NCBI GenBank assembly: GCA_949297185.1
Contig: CASFRM010000016.1
Coordinates: 1-40,803, forward strand
DNA length: 40,803 nt
Direction: 5' to 3'
Origin: an uncultured Pseudomonadota bacterium
Lineage (GTDB): Bacteria; Pseudomonadota; Alphaproteobacteria; RF32; CAG-239
Shown here: in pieces, positions 1 to 6,152 of the stretch
How the letters are laid out: the number at the start of each line of letters is the position of its first letter
How positions within the stretch are numbered: the stretch's first letter is position 1
Translations under genes and position numbers: made by a program
The notes under the pieces: generated by a model
Databases searched by the model: none
Told to the model about the DNA's origin: nothing
The model's input: only the letters and a program-made list of their open reading frames with translations

Positions 1-80
1 TTTGACCACGCTCGTTGGCGTGGAGCGGTGTTGTTCCAACACCTCGGCATTCAGCCCCGAGTAAACTCGGGGTTTTCTGT
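1..80 (+). other. Three consecutive hairpins ending in a terminator (3' end of an unseen element)
   Basis: Three perfect stem-loops follow each other: CCACGC/GCGTGG (6-23), GGTGTTG/CAACACC (27-43) and CCCCGAG/CTCGGGG (55-72), the last followed by TTTTCT. Such a series suits the end of a structured RNA or of an IS200/IS605-type element, whose 3' ends are rich in hairpins. One plus-strand frame stays open from the edge to a TAA at 62-64, but its 20 residues match nothing I recognise, so no CDS is called. The direct repeat starts about ten bases after this block. Confidence 0.4.
55..77 (+). terminator. Rho-independent terminator
   Basis: A perfect 7-bp stem (CCCCGAG/CTCGGGG) with a TAAA loop is followed by TTTTCT. 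It would end a plus-strand transcript entering from the left edge. Confidence 0.7.
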
Positions 81-137
81 AAGGCAACTAATAAAAAAAC
101 GCCTTGGGCTCAAAAAGCCTAGGCGTTGGTGGTTTAA

Positions 138-194
138 AAACAAAAAAGCGACCTAATTATCTTAGGTCACCTCATGATACACTAATGTATCATA
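138..194 (-). ncRNA. Possible short terminated transcript (repeat copy 1)
   Basis: The promoter at 201-229 should start transcription near 194. The RNA would fold the ATGATACA/TGTATCAT inverted repeat and then reach the GACCTAA/TTAGGTC hairpin followed by a T-run, giving a product of about 55 nt. This is inferred only from promoter and terminator spacing. It could equally be an attenuated leader. Confidence 0.25.
142..170 (-). terminator. Terminator in repeat copy 1
   Basis: Read on the minus strand, the stem GACCTAA/TTAGGTC is followed by CGCTTTTTTG. A second hairpin (AACGCCT/AGGCGTT, about 97-127) followed by a T-run lies immediately downstream. Confidence 0.6.
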
Positions 195-200
195 CCTATA

Positions 201-229
201 TTTGTACACCAGCCCGACGGCTTAGTCAA
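201..229 (-). promoter_or_regulatory. Promoter inside repeat copy 1
   Basis: On the minus strand TTGACT and TACAAA are separated by exactly 17 bases. The identical arrangement occurs in copy 2. Transcription would run left through two terminators towards position 90. Confidence 0.5.
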
Positions 230-335
230 TATCCTGTGAAAAAATAAATTAAAAATTGTGGATAAATTAACTTGTGCTCAATGCTTGTTTTCACCAACTA
301 CCCGCTCCGAACCCAATGTCTTCTTCAACTCTGTT

Positions 336-388
336 AGTATCACCAATAAAAAAGCCTCCACAAGGGAGGCTATTTTATTGGTGATACT
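336..388. terminator. Long near-perfect hairpin, probable bidirectional terminator
   Basis: The arms run AGTATCACCAAT...GCCTCC and GGAGGC...ATTGGTGATACT and pair over about 24 bp with one mismatch around an ACAA loop, with A/T-runs flanking the GC core. The same hairpin type lies at 1925-1972, and a related one follows tRNA-Glu at 3118-3159. All share the outer ACCAAT/ATTGGTGAT arms. Confidence 0.6.
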
Positions 389-454
389 GTTAGCCTAGAG
401 TTGCAGAAACCTCCCCTAGTTACAAGTTATTTGTGATCATCACGATGGCTGAAT

Positions 455-775
455 TTATATATTAAAAAAATTAGTAAAATAGATATATCTCGCCAAATAA
501 ACAAAAGCCGGAATGGATAGAACTATGTAGGCTTTTTTGAGATTTGTTTTACGCTTCTTCCAAGCATAAACCGAAGGTGCAATTATTATAAATAAATCTA
601 TTATCGTAAAAATGGTATAGTTAAACCTATTTTCGTATGCCCAACCTAATGCTTCTGCATTCCATGGCATGCTGTCACTTGTCATATCATCTGGATATGT
701 TACTGCAATGACAAAAACTGCAAAGGTATATAATCCTGACAATAGATAAAACGGTATTAGTTTGATTTTTTTCAT
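455..775 (-). CDS. Small membrane protein, possible immunity partner of the upstream DUF2778 protein
   Basis: I do not recognise the family. The protein has about 106 residues with three hydrophobic segments: an N-terminal one (LIPFYLLSGLYTFAVFVIAV), a middle one (IFTIIDLFIIIAPSVYAW) and a C-terminal one (AYIVLSIPAFVYLARYIYF), with a KKRK cluster between the last two. I chose the ATG at 775 because GAAGGTG stands seven bases upstream and the protein then begins MKKIK before a membrane segment. An ATG at 817 (120 aa) also has an AAGG sequence and cannot be excluded. The gene follows the L,D-transpeptidase-like gene by about 60 nt on the same strand, and both lie inside one repeat-bracketed cassette. 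A membrane protein just downstream of a cell-wall-targeting enzyme suggests immunity, but that is inference from context only. Confidence 0.6.
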   Translation of the reverse strand: MKKIKLIPFYLLSGLYTFAVFVIAVTYPDDMTSDSMPWNAEALGWAYENRFNYTIFTIIDLFIIIAPSVYAWKKRKTNLKKAYIVLSIPAFVYLARYIYFTNFFNI

Positions 776-838
776 AATTGCACCTTCGGTTAAATTTTCT
801 TTTAATATATTCAGCATTTACCTTAAATACAATAAAAA

Positions 839-1660
839 TCACCAACAATCTTTATCATATTTTACATTAAGTATCATATCATGCCCATATTTCTTAAATT
901 TATTGGTAAATTCATCCATCTTATCTGTTAAATCAATACACCCTCCTGAGCCATATTCTTTACCGCCATGAATGGATATACCTGTTCTGTTTTTATTATC
1001 TGTTCCTTGAGCGGGTTCCAACCAAATGCGGTTATTTCCCCAAGAATCTTTTCCTCCTGGCCATCTTCCTTTTCCAAGATTATTTTTTAATTTGTCCCAT
1101 ACTGTTTGAGTTTGGTCATAATTCTGATGTTGAGATTGTCTTACCAACCATTTTCCCTCAGGCAATGGTCCTTTATCTTTTACGCTGTCATATTCTTTAC
1201 ATTGATAATCTGGCTTACCCGACATTGCTTTCCATGAATTAGTTACCTCATTGTTTTGATGCCAACGTAATTCTTGTCCATTAAAATCGAGATATGCATT
1301 GTTGTTTTGCGTTAACGGGACATCGGTTACCTGCTGTTTGAAATTTTGAGCCTGATTTTGAACATTTAGCACGGGCGTGTTTTGCATATTCTCAATATTT
1401 GAGGATATTTGCGAAGTACCGAAGCCGAAGTTGTTGTCAGGTGAACTGCCCCAAAAGTTATTGCCTGATTGCGGATAATCTTGGGTTATGCCTTGATTGT
1501 TGTAGTTCTTAATAATTTGGTTTTCTCTTTGTTGACGAGCCATTTGATAGGCTATCTCATCACGCAATGTGAACCCGCTGTGGTCAACGCCATAGCTATC
1601 AATCTGATTTTCACCGGTTTGATAACCAAGCGGCGATTTATACTTATTGAACATGTCCAT
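839..1660 (-). CDS. DUF2778 / Tlde1-like L,D-transpeptidase-fold protein, candidate peptidoglycan-targeting toxin
   Basis: This 273-aa protein has two parts. Residues 1-115 are rich in Asn, Gln and Ser and have no signal peptide. Residues ~120-270 resemble the DUF2778 (Tlde1) domain: LDFNGQELRWHQ at 124-135, KGPLPEGKW at 163-171, RTGISIHGG at 225-233 and GSGGCIDL at 237-244, where His231 and Cys241 would be the catalytic pair. Characterised members are type VI secretion effectors that cleave or exchange peptidoglycan cross-link peptides in the periplasm of rival cells. The lack of a signal peptide and the low-complexity N-terminus fit a secreted effector, but no secretion genes are in the window. 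AGGGA stands seven bases before the ATG. The gene starts just beyond repeat copy 2, whose promoter and two terminators form its leader. The domain assignment is fairly firm; the toxin role is inferred. Confidence 0.75.
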   Translation of the reverse strand: MDMFNKYKSPLGYQTGENQIDSYGVDHSGFTLRDEIAYQMARQQRENQIIKNYNNQGITQDYPQSGNNFWGSSPDNNFGFGTSQISSNIENMQNTPVLNVQNQAQNFKQQVTDVPLTQNNNAYLDFNGQELRWHQNNEVTNSWKAMSGKPDYQCKEYDSVKDKGPLPEGKWLVRQSQHQNYDQTQTVWDKLKNNLGKGRWPGGKDSWGNNRIWLEPAQGTDNKNRTGISIHGGKEYGSGGCIDLTDKMDEFTNKFKKYGHDMILNVKYDKDCW

Positions 1661-1726
1661 TTACTATTCCCTTTCATAAAAAAACGCCTTAGGCTTAAAA
1701 AAAGCCCAAAGCGTTGGTGATTTAAA

Positions 1727-1782
1727 AACAAAAAAGCGACCTAATTCTCTTAGGTCGCCTCATGATACACTAATATATCATA
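1727..1782 (-). ncRNA. Possible short terminated transcript or attenuated leader (repeat copy 2)
   Basis: As in copy 1, promoter and terminator spacing predicts an RNA of about 55 nt. Here it would be the 5' leader of the DUF2778 gene, so the terminators could act as an attenuator. Confidence 0.25.
1731..1759 (-). terminator. Leader terminator upstream of the DUF2778 gene
   Basis: Read on the minus strand, the perfect stem GCGACCTAA/TTAGGTCGC is followed by TTTTTTGTTTTT. A second hairpin followed by TTTTTTT (about 1678-1715) stands directly before the Shine-Dalgarno sequence of the DUF2778 gene. Confidence 0.65.
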
Positions 1783-1788
1783 CCTACA

Positions 1789-1817
1789 TTTGTACACTAG
1801 CCCGACGGCTTAGTCAA
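1789..1817 (-). promoter_or_regulatory. Promoter upstream of the DUF2778 toxin candidate
   Basis: On the minus strand TTGACT and TACAAA are separated by 17 bases, as in copy 1. Transcription would start near 1782 and reach the DUF2778 start codon at 1660 only if it reads through two terminator hairpins (1731-1759 and about 1681-1715). Confidence 0.5.
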
Positions 1818-1924
1818 TATCTTGCGAAAAAATAAATTAAAAATTGTGGATAAGTTAACCTGTACTCAATGCTTGTTTTCACCAACTACCCGCTCCGAAC
1901 CCAATGTCTTCTTAACTCTGTTAG

Positions 1925-1972
1925 TATCACCAATAAAAAAGCCTCCACAAGGGAGGCTATTTTATTGGTGAT
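1925..1972 (-). terminator. Terminator after the ADP-ribosyltransferase-like gene
   Basis: A long hairpin (ATCACCAATAAAA..GCCTCC / GGGAGGC..TTTTATTGGTGAT) lies about 20 bases beyond the stop codon of the upstream gene. It belongs to the same family as 336-388 and 3118-3159. Confidence 0.6.
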
Positions 1973-1993
1973 GCTTAACTCACGTTTTACGAA

Positions 1994-2758
1994 CTAGTTT
2001 CTTGAATGCATATTCCTTAAAATCATTGACACAGGCAAAGCCTGCTGTTTTTTCTCCGGTAAAAATTGTTTGGTTAAATCAGTATTTTTATTGCCTAGTC
2101 CATCATAAACATCAACAACTTCTAATTCTTTGTTTCCTACATATTTAAATGCTACATTATGACAAGATAGCCCCTCTTTCAATAATTCATTATATTCCTT
2201 TAAATATCCGTCAGAATGAGTGAACATGTAATCATTAAGAGCTTGTTCACAACCAGAATACAACAGATTTCCTTCATATAATGCCAGTCTGGCATTAGAT
2301 TTATTAGGTTCTATCAAAATTCTTACGGTACCATATTTTGTCTCATTTGCAAACAACAATTCAAATCCATTTTCGTCAAGATTTTTTAAATCTTCCTTAT
2401 AATTACAAGACGTAGAAAGTTTCTCCTTATATTTTACAAATAACTTAGCTAACTTTGTACACATCTGTTTTTGTTTTTCATAATCAGTATCGGTAAAGTT
2501 TCCTAAAGCCTCATAATCAATTTGCCATTGAGGATATTTAACCTCATCTTCGGGTACTTTAATTTTGCAGATAACAGGATTATCACATTTATATCCACCT
2601 AAATATTCTTTTGCTTTTTCTATATTGTTCCAAACATAAAATCCATCACTCTGTCCGCCGGCTCCTTCTCCCCGGCATGATACCGGAATGTTAGCATTTT
2701 CAATGCGAACATCTTCTGATTTTCTAAAACCATGATACAAAAATAAATCACCTGACAT
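1994..2758 (-). CDS. ADP-ribosyltransferase-like protein (DUF3990-type N-terminus), candidate toxin
   Basis: This 254-aa protein has no signal peptide and no membrane segment. Its N-terminus reads LFLYHGF (5-11) and then QSDGFYVWNNIEKAKEYLGG (36-55). That spacing resembles the DUF3990 group of the ADP-ribosyltransferase superfamily, where a 'YHGS' strand is followed by 'GFYlT...QAkeWA'. The rest, which includes several cysteines and a KYGTVRILIEP strand (142-152), is unassigned. The start has AGGAT about seven bases upstream. The gene stands alone between the tRNA-Glu remnant and repeat copy 2 and ends in its own hairpin terminator. With the neighbouring DUF2778 gene it suggests a toxin island. 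No immunity gene is evident beside it, so a role in host interaction or phage defence is also possible. The fold assignment rests on short motifs. Confidence 0.5.
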   Translation of the reverse strand: MSGDLFLYHGFRKSEDVRIENANIPVSCRGEGAGGQSDGFYVWNNIEKAKEYLGGYKCDNPVICKIKVPEDEVKYPQWQIDYEALGNFTDTDYEKQKQMCTKLAKLFVKYKEKLSTSCNYKEDLKNLDENGFELLFANETKYGTVRILIEPNKSNARLALYEGNLLYSGCEQALNDYMFTHSDGYLKEYNELLKEGLSCHNVAFKYVGNKELEVVDVYDGLGNKNTDLTKQFLPEKKQQALPVSMILRNMHSRN

Positions 2759-2935
2759 CAGTATATCCTATTTAAATGGTTAATCTGCAACAATTATATT
2801 CTAAATTAGATATATTTTCAATCACAAACAATAACCAATTGAAAAATAAAGAAATACAAACAAACGAGTTCGAAAAAACATCCCAAAATGCAATTTTTGA
2901 AAATGAAACATCCGAACTTGATGAAAGCCTTGGAA

Positions 2936-2967
2936 ATAAAAGAAAAAGCAGCCATTTTCATGACTGC
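2936..2967 (-). terminator. Terminator beyond the tRNA-Glu remnant
   Basis: Read on the minus strand, GCAGTCAT/ATGGCTGC pairs around a short GAAA loop with one G-U pair and is followed by TTTTTCTTTT. It lies eight bases beyond the tRNA 3'-end copy at 2975-2995, where a tRNA terminator would be expected. Confidence 0.5.
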
Positions 2968-2974
2968 CGTTTGA

Positions 2975-3107
2975 ATTGGTGATCCCAACGGGATTGGCTT
3001 GTTCGCTTTGCTCTCTGCGCCTCTGCGTCCTCGCTCGGCTAAAGCCTCACCGGCATACTTCCGTCTGCCTCTCGTCCTTGTCAAACCCATTTCTATGGGT
3101 TCGAATC
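2975..3107 (-). pseudogene. tRNA-Glu 3'-end remnant split by an 88-bp GC-rich insert
   Basis: Positions 2975-2995 repeat exactly the 21 bases at 3158-3178, the acceptor end, CCA and half of the T-arm of tRNA-Glu. The tRNA sequence should continue CGAACCCAT. Instead there is an 88-bp GC-rich insert (about 2996-3083) and then AACCCAT resumes. A further 14-base piece of the T-arm (TATGGGTTCGAATC, 3094-3107) follows in inverted orientation relative to the intact gene (3175-3188). The insert is clearly richer in GC than its surroundings. With the terminators at 2936-2967 and 3118-3159, this accounts for the gene-free stretch 2759-3159; a divergent 68-codon frame there looks spurious. Confidence 0.65.
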
Positions 3108-3117
3108 AATTAAATTA

Positions 3118-3159
3118 CCAATACAAAAAAGGCCTCCATAAAGGAGACCTTTTTTGTAT
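3118..3159 (-). terminator. tRNA-Glu terminator
   Basis: The hairpin AAAAAAGGTCTCC/GGAGGCCTTTTTT, extended by the outer CCAATAC/GTATTGG arms, begins directly at the CCA end of the tRNA on the minus strand. Confidence 0.75.
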
Positions 3160-3234
3160 TGGTGATCCCAACGGGATTCGAACCCATATTACCACCGTGA
3201 AAGGGTGATGTCCTAACCATTAGACGATGGGACC
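3160..3234 (-). tRNA. tRNA-Glu (anticodon TTC)
   Basis: The minus strand reads GGTCCCA at the 5' end and TGGGATC plus A and a genomically encoded CCA at the 3' end, forming a 7-bp acceptor stem with one G-T pair. The D-arm is TCTAATGGTTAGGA, the anticodon loop is CTTTCAC (anticodon TTC) between ACC and GGT stem strands, and the T-arm contains GGGTTCGAATCCC. The length is 75 nt including CCA. Its 3' end faces the accessory island, the usual side for tRNA-targeted integration. Confidence 0.97.
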
Positions 3235-3310
3235 AGTGTTAGTGACAAGGTGGTTTATACAGATATTTTTTTTATCGGTCAAGCTTTTTTTTTATTATTT
3301 TTGATTTTTT

Positions 3311-4498
3311 TTATTTTTTATCAAAACTAGGATGCAAAACTTTTATGGCTTCGCTCAAATGTATCAGCCTTATTCCTTTGTTTGGCAAGCTCGGGAGCCA
3401 TTCTTGAAGTGCGGCAAAGGTCGCTGTTTTCGGGTGTCCTATGGCTATTGCATAGCCGTTCTTTTGTGCCAACTTTTCTACTTTAGCTAACTGTCCTAAT
3501 ACATATGCCTTATCATTATTATTATCTAAAAATATATGACGATGAGCATAGGCTATTCCCTCTTCCGCGGCGGCCTCCTCTGCTCTTGATTTTGCTGATG
3601 TCTTGGAATCTAAAAAGAACATACCGCGTTTTTTTAATATCTGCATTATCACCGCCATTCTGGATTTGTCTTCGGTCAGCTTGCTGCCCATATGATTATT
3701 TATCCCTTTTATTTCGGGGAAATTATTTAACATATTTTCAAAATTTGCAGCAAGCTCTTCTAAGCTCATCTTGGTGGTTAATACATCAGGTGCCGCATCT
3801 ATATTGCTAGACGCCTCCATGGGAGTATGCAGCATTATCTCGTGCCCCGCCTTTTTTGCTGCTGCGACCTGCGCATCAAGATTGTTCCCGTAAGTCAAAA
3901 ATGCTGCAGTCAAAGGATAGTGCAAGCTTATTATATCCGCAGTGCGTTTTTTGCTTATTCCCATATCATCAATTACAATAACAACCTTGGGCTCATCACC
4001 CCAATATGCAGGCTTGTGCGGCGGTACAAATGTAACTTCTTTTAAATGCGGCTTCTTTGCTTTGATACTTTCGTCGATTACATCATCAGGAAGCTCTTCT
4101 TCATAGAGCTTGTCCAACATTTCATGCATATCGCCGTTAAACTCAAGATTTACATCATAACCATTACCGGCAATTAATGATATCTTTTGTCGTAAGTCCT
4201 CATCTATTTCGCCGGTGTCCATCAAAACAACATTTGGTGTATCTTCTTGCGCCTTTTTTTCCTGTGGCTTTGATATCTGCCAACAATTTATATCCTTATT
4301 ATTGGCGCAAAACAATTCATAAGATGATATTTCTTGTAAAACCGGTAATTCAGGCTCAATTGTCGCTGCTTGGGGCGCCGAACTATCTTTGCCTGTATTA
4401 AAGTAGAAAAACAACATCATACATAACACCAACACAACCAAGATATGCAAGCTCTTGATAAGTATATATCTTAATTGTGTCGGCGTTAGTTTAGGCAA
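3311..4498 (-). CDS. Divergent polysaccharide deacetylase (DUF610/YibQ family), membrane-anchored
   Basis: This 395-aa protein has a signal anchor at about 14-30 (SLHILVVLVLCMMLFFYF), a variable linker, and a divergent polysaccharide deacetylase domain (Polysacc_deac_2) at about 170-390. Recognisable motifs are VVIVIDDMGISKKRT, GHEIMLHTPMEA, GINNHMGSKLT, MFFLDSKTS and AIAIGHPKTAT. The conserved Asp and His residues are typical of this NodB-like family, whose substrate is uncertain; relatives are thought to act on envelope polysaccharide in the periplasm. The start is TTG at 4498, three bases after the lysS stop codon, because the next in-frame Met (residue 26) would cut into the signal anchor. 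The gene is therefore co-transcribed with lysS. A link to lysS beyond position is not apparent. Confidence 0.88.
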   Translation of the reverse strand: MPKLTPTQLRYILIKSLHILVVLVLCMMLFFYFNTGKDSSAPQAATIEPELPVLQEISSYELFCANNKDINCWQISKPQEKKAQEDTPNVVLMDTGEIDEDLRQKISLIAGNGYDVNLEFNGDMHEMLDKLYEEELPDDVIDESIKAKKPHLKEVTFVPPHKPAYWGDEPKVVIVIDDMGISKKRTADIISLHYPLTAAFLTYGNNLDAQVAAAKKAGHEIMLHTPMEASSNIDAAPDVLTTKMSLEELAANFENMLNNFPEIKGINNHMGSKLTEDKSRMAVIMQILKKRGMFFLDSKTSAKSRAEEAAAEEGIAYAHRHIFLDNNNDKAYVLGQLAKVEKLAQKNGYAIAIGHPKTATFAALQEWLPSLPNKGIRLIHLSEAIKVLHPSFDKK

Positions 4499-4501
4499 GT
4501 T

Positions 4502-5974
4502 CTAGTCTTTTCTTCTCATGGTCGGAAAGGCAATAACATCACGAATGGTTTCGGCATTGGTGAGCAAAATTGCTAATCTGTCTATTCCCATTCCCATACC
4601 TCCACTGGGCGGAAAACCATTTTCCAGTGCGTTTACAAAGTCTTCATCCAACATTTGAGCTTCGTCATCGCCTTTTTCTCTGTCGGCACATTGAGCCTCA
4701 AAACGTTCTCTTTGCTCTAACGGATTGGACAATTCCGAGTATGCACAGCCCATTTCCATACCGCAAACATAGGCATCAAAATGCTCTACCAAACGGGGAT
4801 TATCACGATGTGTTTTGGCTAACGGTGATATATCTCTCGGCATATCCATTACCAATATCGGCTGTATCAAATTGGCTTCTACCTTGGCATCAAACACCTC
4901 GGAAATTACCTTACCCCAAGAAATGCAGTCAGAAGCGTCAACCCCTACCGATTTGGCCATAGCTTGAGCCTCTTCCAAGGTATTGGCTTCCATAAAATCT
5001 ACTCCGGCATATTCTTTGACCAAATCTATCATTGATTTTTTGGCAAACGGTTTGGCTAAATCAATCTCATTGCCTCTGAAATTTATCACGGTAGTACCCA
5101 AAACTTCTTTGGCAACAAAACGCATTAAATCAGGAATTAATTCTGCCATATCGTTATAGTCGGCGTAGGCTTGATAGGCTTCCAATCCTGTAAATTCGGG
5201 ATTATGGGTCTTGTCTATACCTTCGTTTCTGAAGTTGCGGCCGATTTCAAAAACTCTGTCAAAGCCACCGACAACCAATTTCTTTAAATACAATTCCGGC
5301 GCTATACGCAAGAATAAGTCCATATCAAGCTTGTTGTGGTGAGTAATGAACGGTTTGGCATTAGCGCCGCCCATAATCGGGTGCAACATCGGAGTTTCAA
5401 CCTCTAAAAATCCGTGTTGTTCAAAATAATGGCGAACAGCCGAGGTTATGGCGCATCTTTTGCGGAATATTTCCTTGCTGTCGTCATTCATGATAAAATC
5501 TACATATCTCTGACGATAACGAGCTTCGATATCGGTTAAACCGTGGAATTTTTCCGGCAAAGCTTGCAAGGACTTTGATATTATATCAAATTTTTCGGCG
5601 GCAATTGACAACTCGCCACGCGGAGTGCGGCGAACATAGCCAGAAACACCAACAATATCACCGACATCAAGATTTTTTAATAATTCTTGATCTTCTTCTG
5701 ACAAATGATTTTTATGGCAAAAAGCCTGTATTTTACCGCTAATGTCTTTTATATCTATAAACATACCATTGTTACGAACGGCCATTGCTCTTCCTGCAAC
5801 AACAACCCTGTCTTCGGTATCGGTACCTGCTGCCAAATCCTTGTATTTATCTTGCAGATCTGCGGCAAAGGCCGTGGGCTTAAATCTGTAGGGATACGGA
5901 TTGTAGCCCATTTGCTGAAGATTTTTTAACTTATTAAGTCTTGATTCGCGATGAATATTGCTTTCAACTGTCAT
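4502..5974 (-). CDS. lysS: Lysyl-tRNA synthetase, class II
   Basis: This 490-aa enzyme charges tRNA-Lys with lysine in the cytosol. The N-terminal OB-fold anticodon-binding domain covers about residues 55-150, with [21 protein letters not shown] at its core. The catalytic domain shows class II motif 2 ([20 protein letters not shown]) and motif 3 ([16 protein letters not shown] near the C-terminus). The length is normal for bacterial LysS. The ATG has AGGAAAC upstream, and a candidate promoter lies at 6016-6044, divergent from lexA. The deacetylase gene follows after three bases. Confidence 0.98.
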   Translation of the reverse strand: MTVESNIHRESRLNKLKNLQQMGYNPYPYRFKPTAFAADLQDKYKDLAAGTDTEDRVVVAGRAMAVRNNGMFIDIKDISGKIQAFCHKNHLSEEDQELLKNLDVGDIVGVSGYVRRTPRGELSIAAEKFDIISKSLQALPEKFHGLTDIEARYRQRYVDFIMNDDSKEIFRKRCAITSAVRHYFEQHGFLEVETPMLHPIMGGANAKPFITHHNKLDMDLFLRIAPELYLKKLVVGGFDRVFEIGRNFRNEGIDKTHNPEFTGLEAYQAYADYNDMAELIPDLMRFVAKEVLGTTVINFRGNEIDLAKPFAKKSMIDLVKEYAGVDFMEANTLEEAQAMAKSVGVDASDCISWGKVISEVFDAKVEANLIQPILVMDMPRDISPLAKTHRDNPRLVEHFDAYVCGMEMGCAYSELSNPLEQRERFEAQCADREKGDDEAQMLDEDFVNALENGFPPSGGMGMGIDRLAILLTNAETIRDVIAFPTMRRKD

Positions 5975-6015
5975 TTCTGTTTCCTAAAAAAGTTTCTTAT
6001 AAACAACTATTTCCG

Positions 6016-6044
6016 ATATAAGCATATTCAAAAAATTTTTTCAA
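6016..6044 (-). promoter_or_regulatory. Candidate lysS promoter
   Basis: On the minus strand TTGAAA and TTATAT are separated by 17 bases, about 40 bases upstream of the lysS start codon. The region is AT-rich, so chance matches are possible. Confidence 0.4.
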
Positions 6045-6089
6045 TAAATATTTGTTATCCATATAATCTTTTATACTTGCTAAAAATCG

Positions 6090-6118
6090 TTGACATCCTT
6101 AAAGAACTAAATTAGAAC
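6090..6118 (+). promoter_or_regulatory. lexA promoter
   Basis: TTGACA at 6090-6095 is followed after 17 bases by TAGAAC at 6113-6118. The weak -10 is embedded in the LexA box, so bound LexA would block RNA polymerase. Confidence 0.55.
6104..6118 (+). promoter_or_regulatory. LexA box (alphaproteobacterial type)
   Basis: GAAC-TAAATTA-GAAC is a perfect GAAC-N7-GAAC direct repeat, the SOS operator described for alphaproteobacteria. It is unlike the enterobacterial CTGT-N8-ACAG palindrome. Its place just before lexA indicates autoregulation. Confidence 0.85.
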
Positions 6119-6152
6119 ATATATATAACAACCAAAGGGGAGATTATACAAA

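Larger units (their letters stand above)
91..386. repeat. Long direct repeat, copy 1 (left border of toxin cassette)
   Basis: These ~296 bases recur in the same orientation at 1676-1972 with only scattered substitutions and small indels. Read on the minus strand, the unit contains a long hairpin (336-388), an AT-rich stretch with the DnaA-box-like 9-mer TGTGGATAA (257-265), a promoter (201-229), a small inverted repeat (ATGATACA/TGTATCAT) and two terminator hairpins (about 97-127 and 142-170). The two copies bracket the DUF2778 protein and the membrane protein. This explains most of the gene-free stretch 1-454. Positions 389-454 show nothing further. Confidence 0.9.
1676..1972. repeat. Long direct repeat, copy 2 (right border of toxin cassette)
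   Basis: This is the second copy of the ~297-bp unit at 91-386, in the same orientation. It fills the gene-free stretch between the DUF2778 gene and the ADP-ribosyltransferase-like gene. All the functional-looking parts are conserved: the DnaA-box-like TGTGGATAA (1845-1853), the promoter (1789-1817), the two terminators and the hairpin. Some differences preserve or improve pairing, for example GCGACCTAA/TTAGGTCGC is a perfect stem here. Confidence 0.9.

Noticed and set aside
91-1972. Direct repeats as a CRISPR array or as IS inverted ends
   Set aside because: There are only two long copies, in direct orientation, with genes rather than short spacers between them and no transposase inside.
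2776-2982. A 68-codon plus-strand frame beside the ADP-ribosyltransferase-like gene
   Set aside because: It lies in AT-rich intergenic DNA, has no clear Shine-Dalgarno sequence, ends inside the tRNA remnant and matches nothing.
2818-3090. A 90-codon minus-strand frame through the GC-rich insert
   Set aside because: It runs across the tRNA remnant and the terminator at 2936-2967. The coding look comes from the GC-rich insert and lacks a gene context.
2999-3208. Plus-strand frame ending in a GDPNGIRTH-type peptide
   Set aside because: This is the well-known spurious translation of the complement of a tRNA gene.
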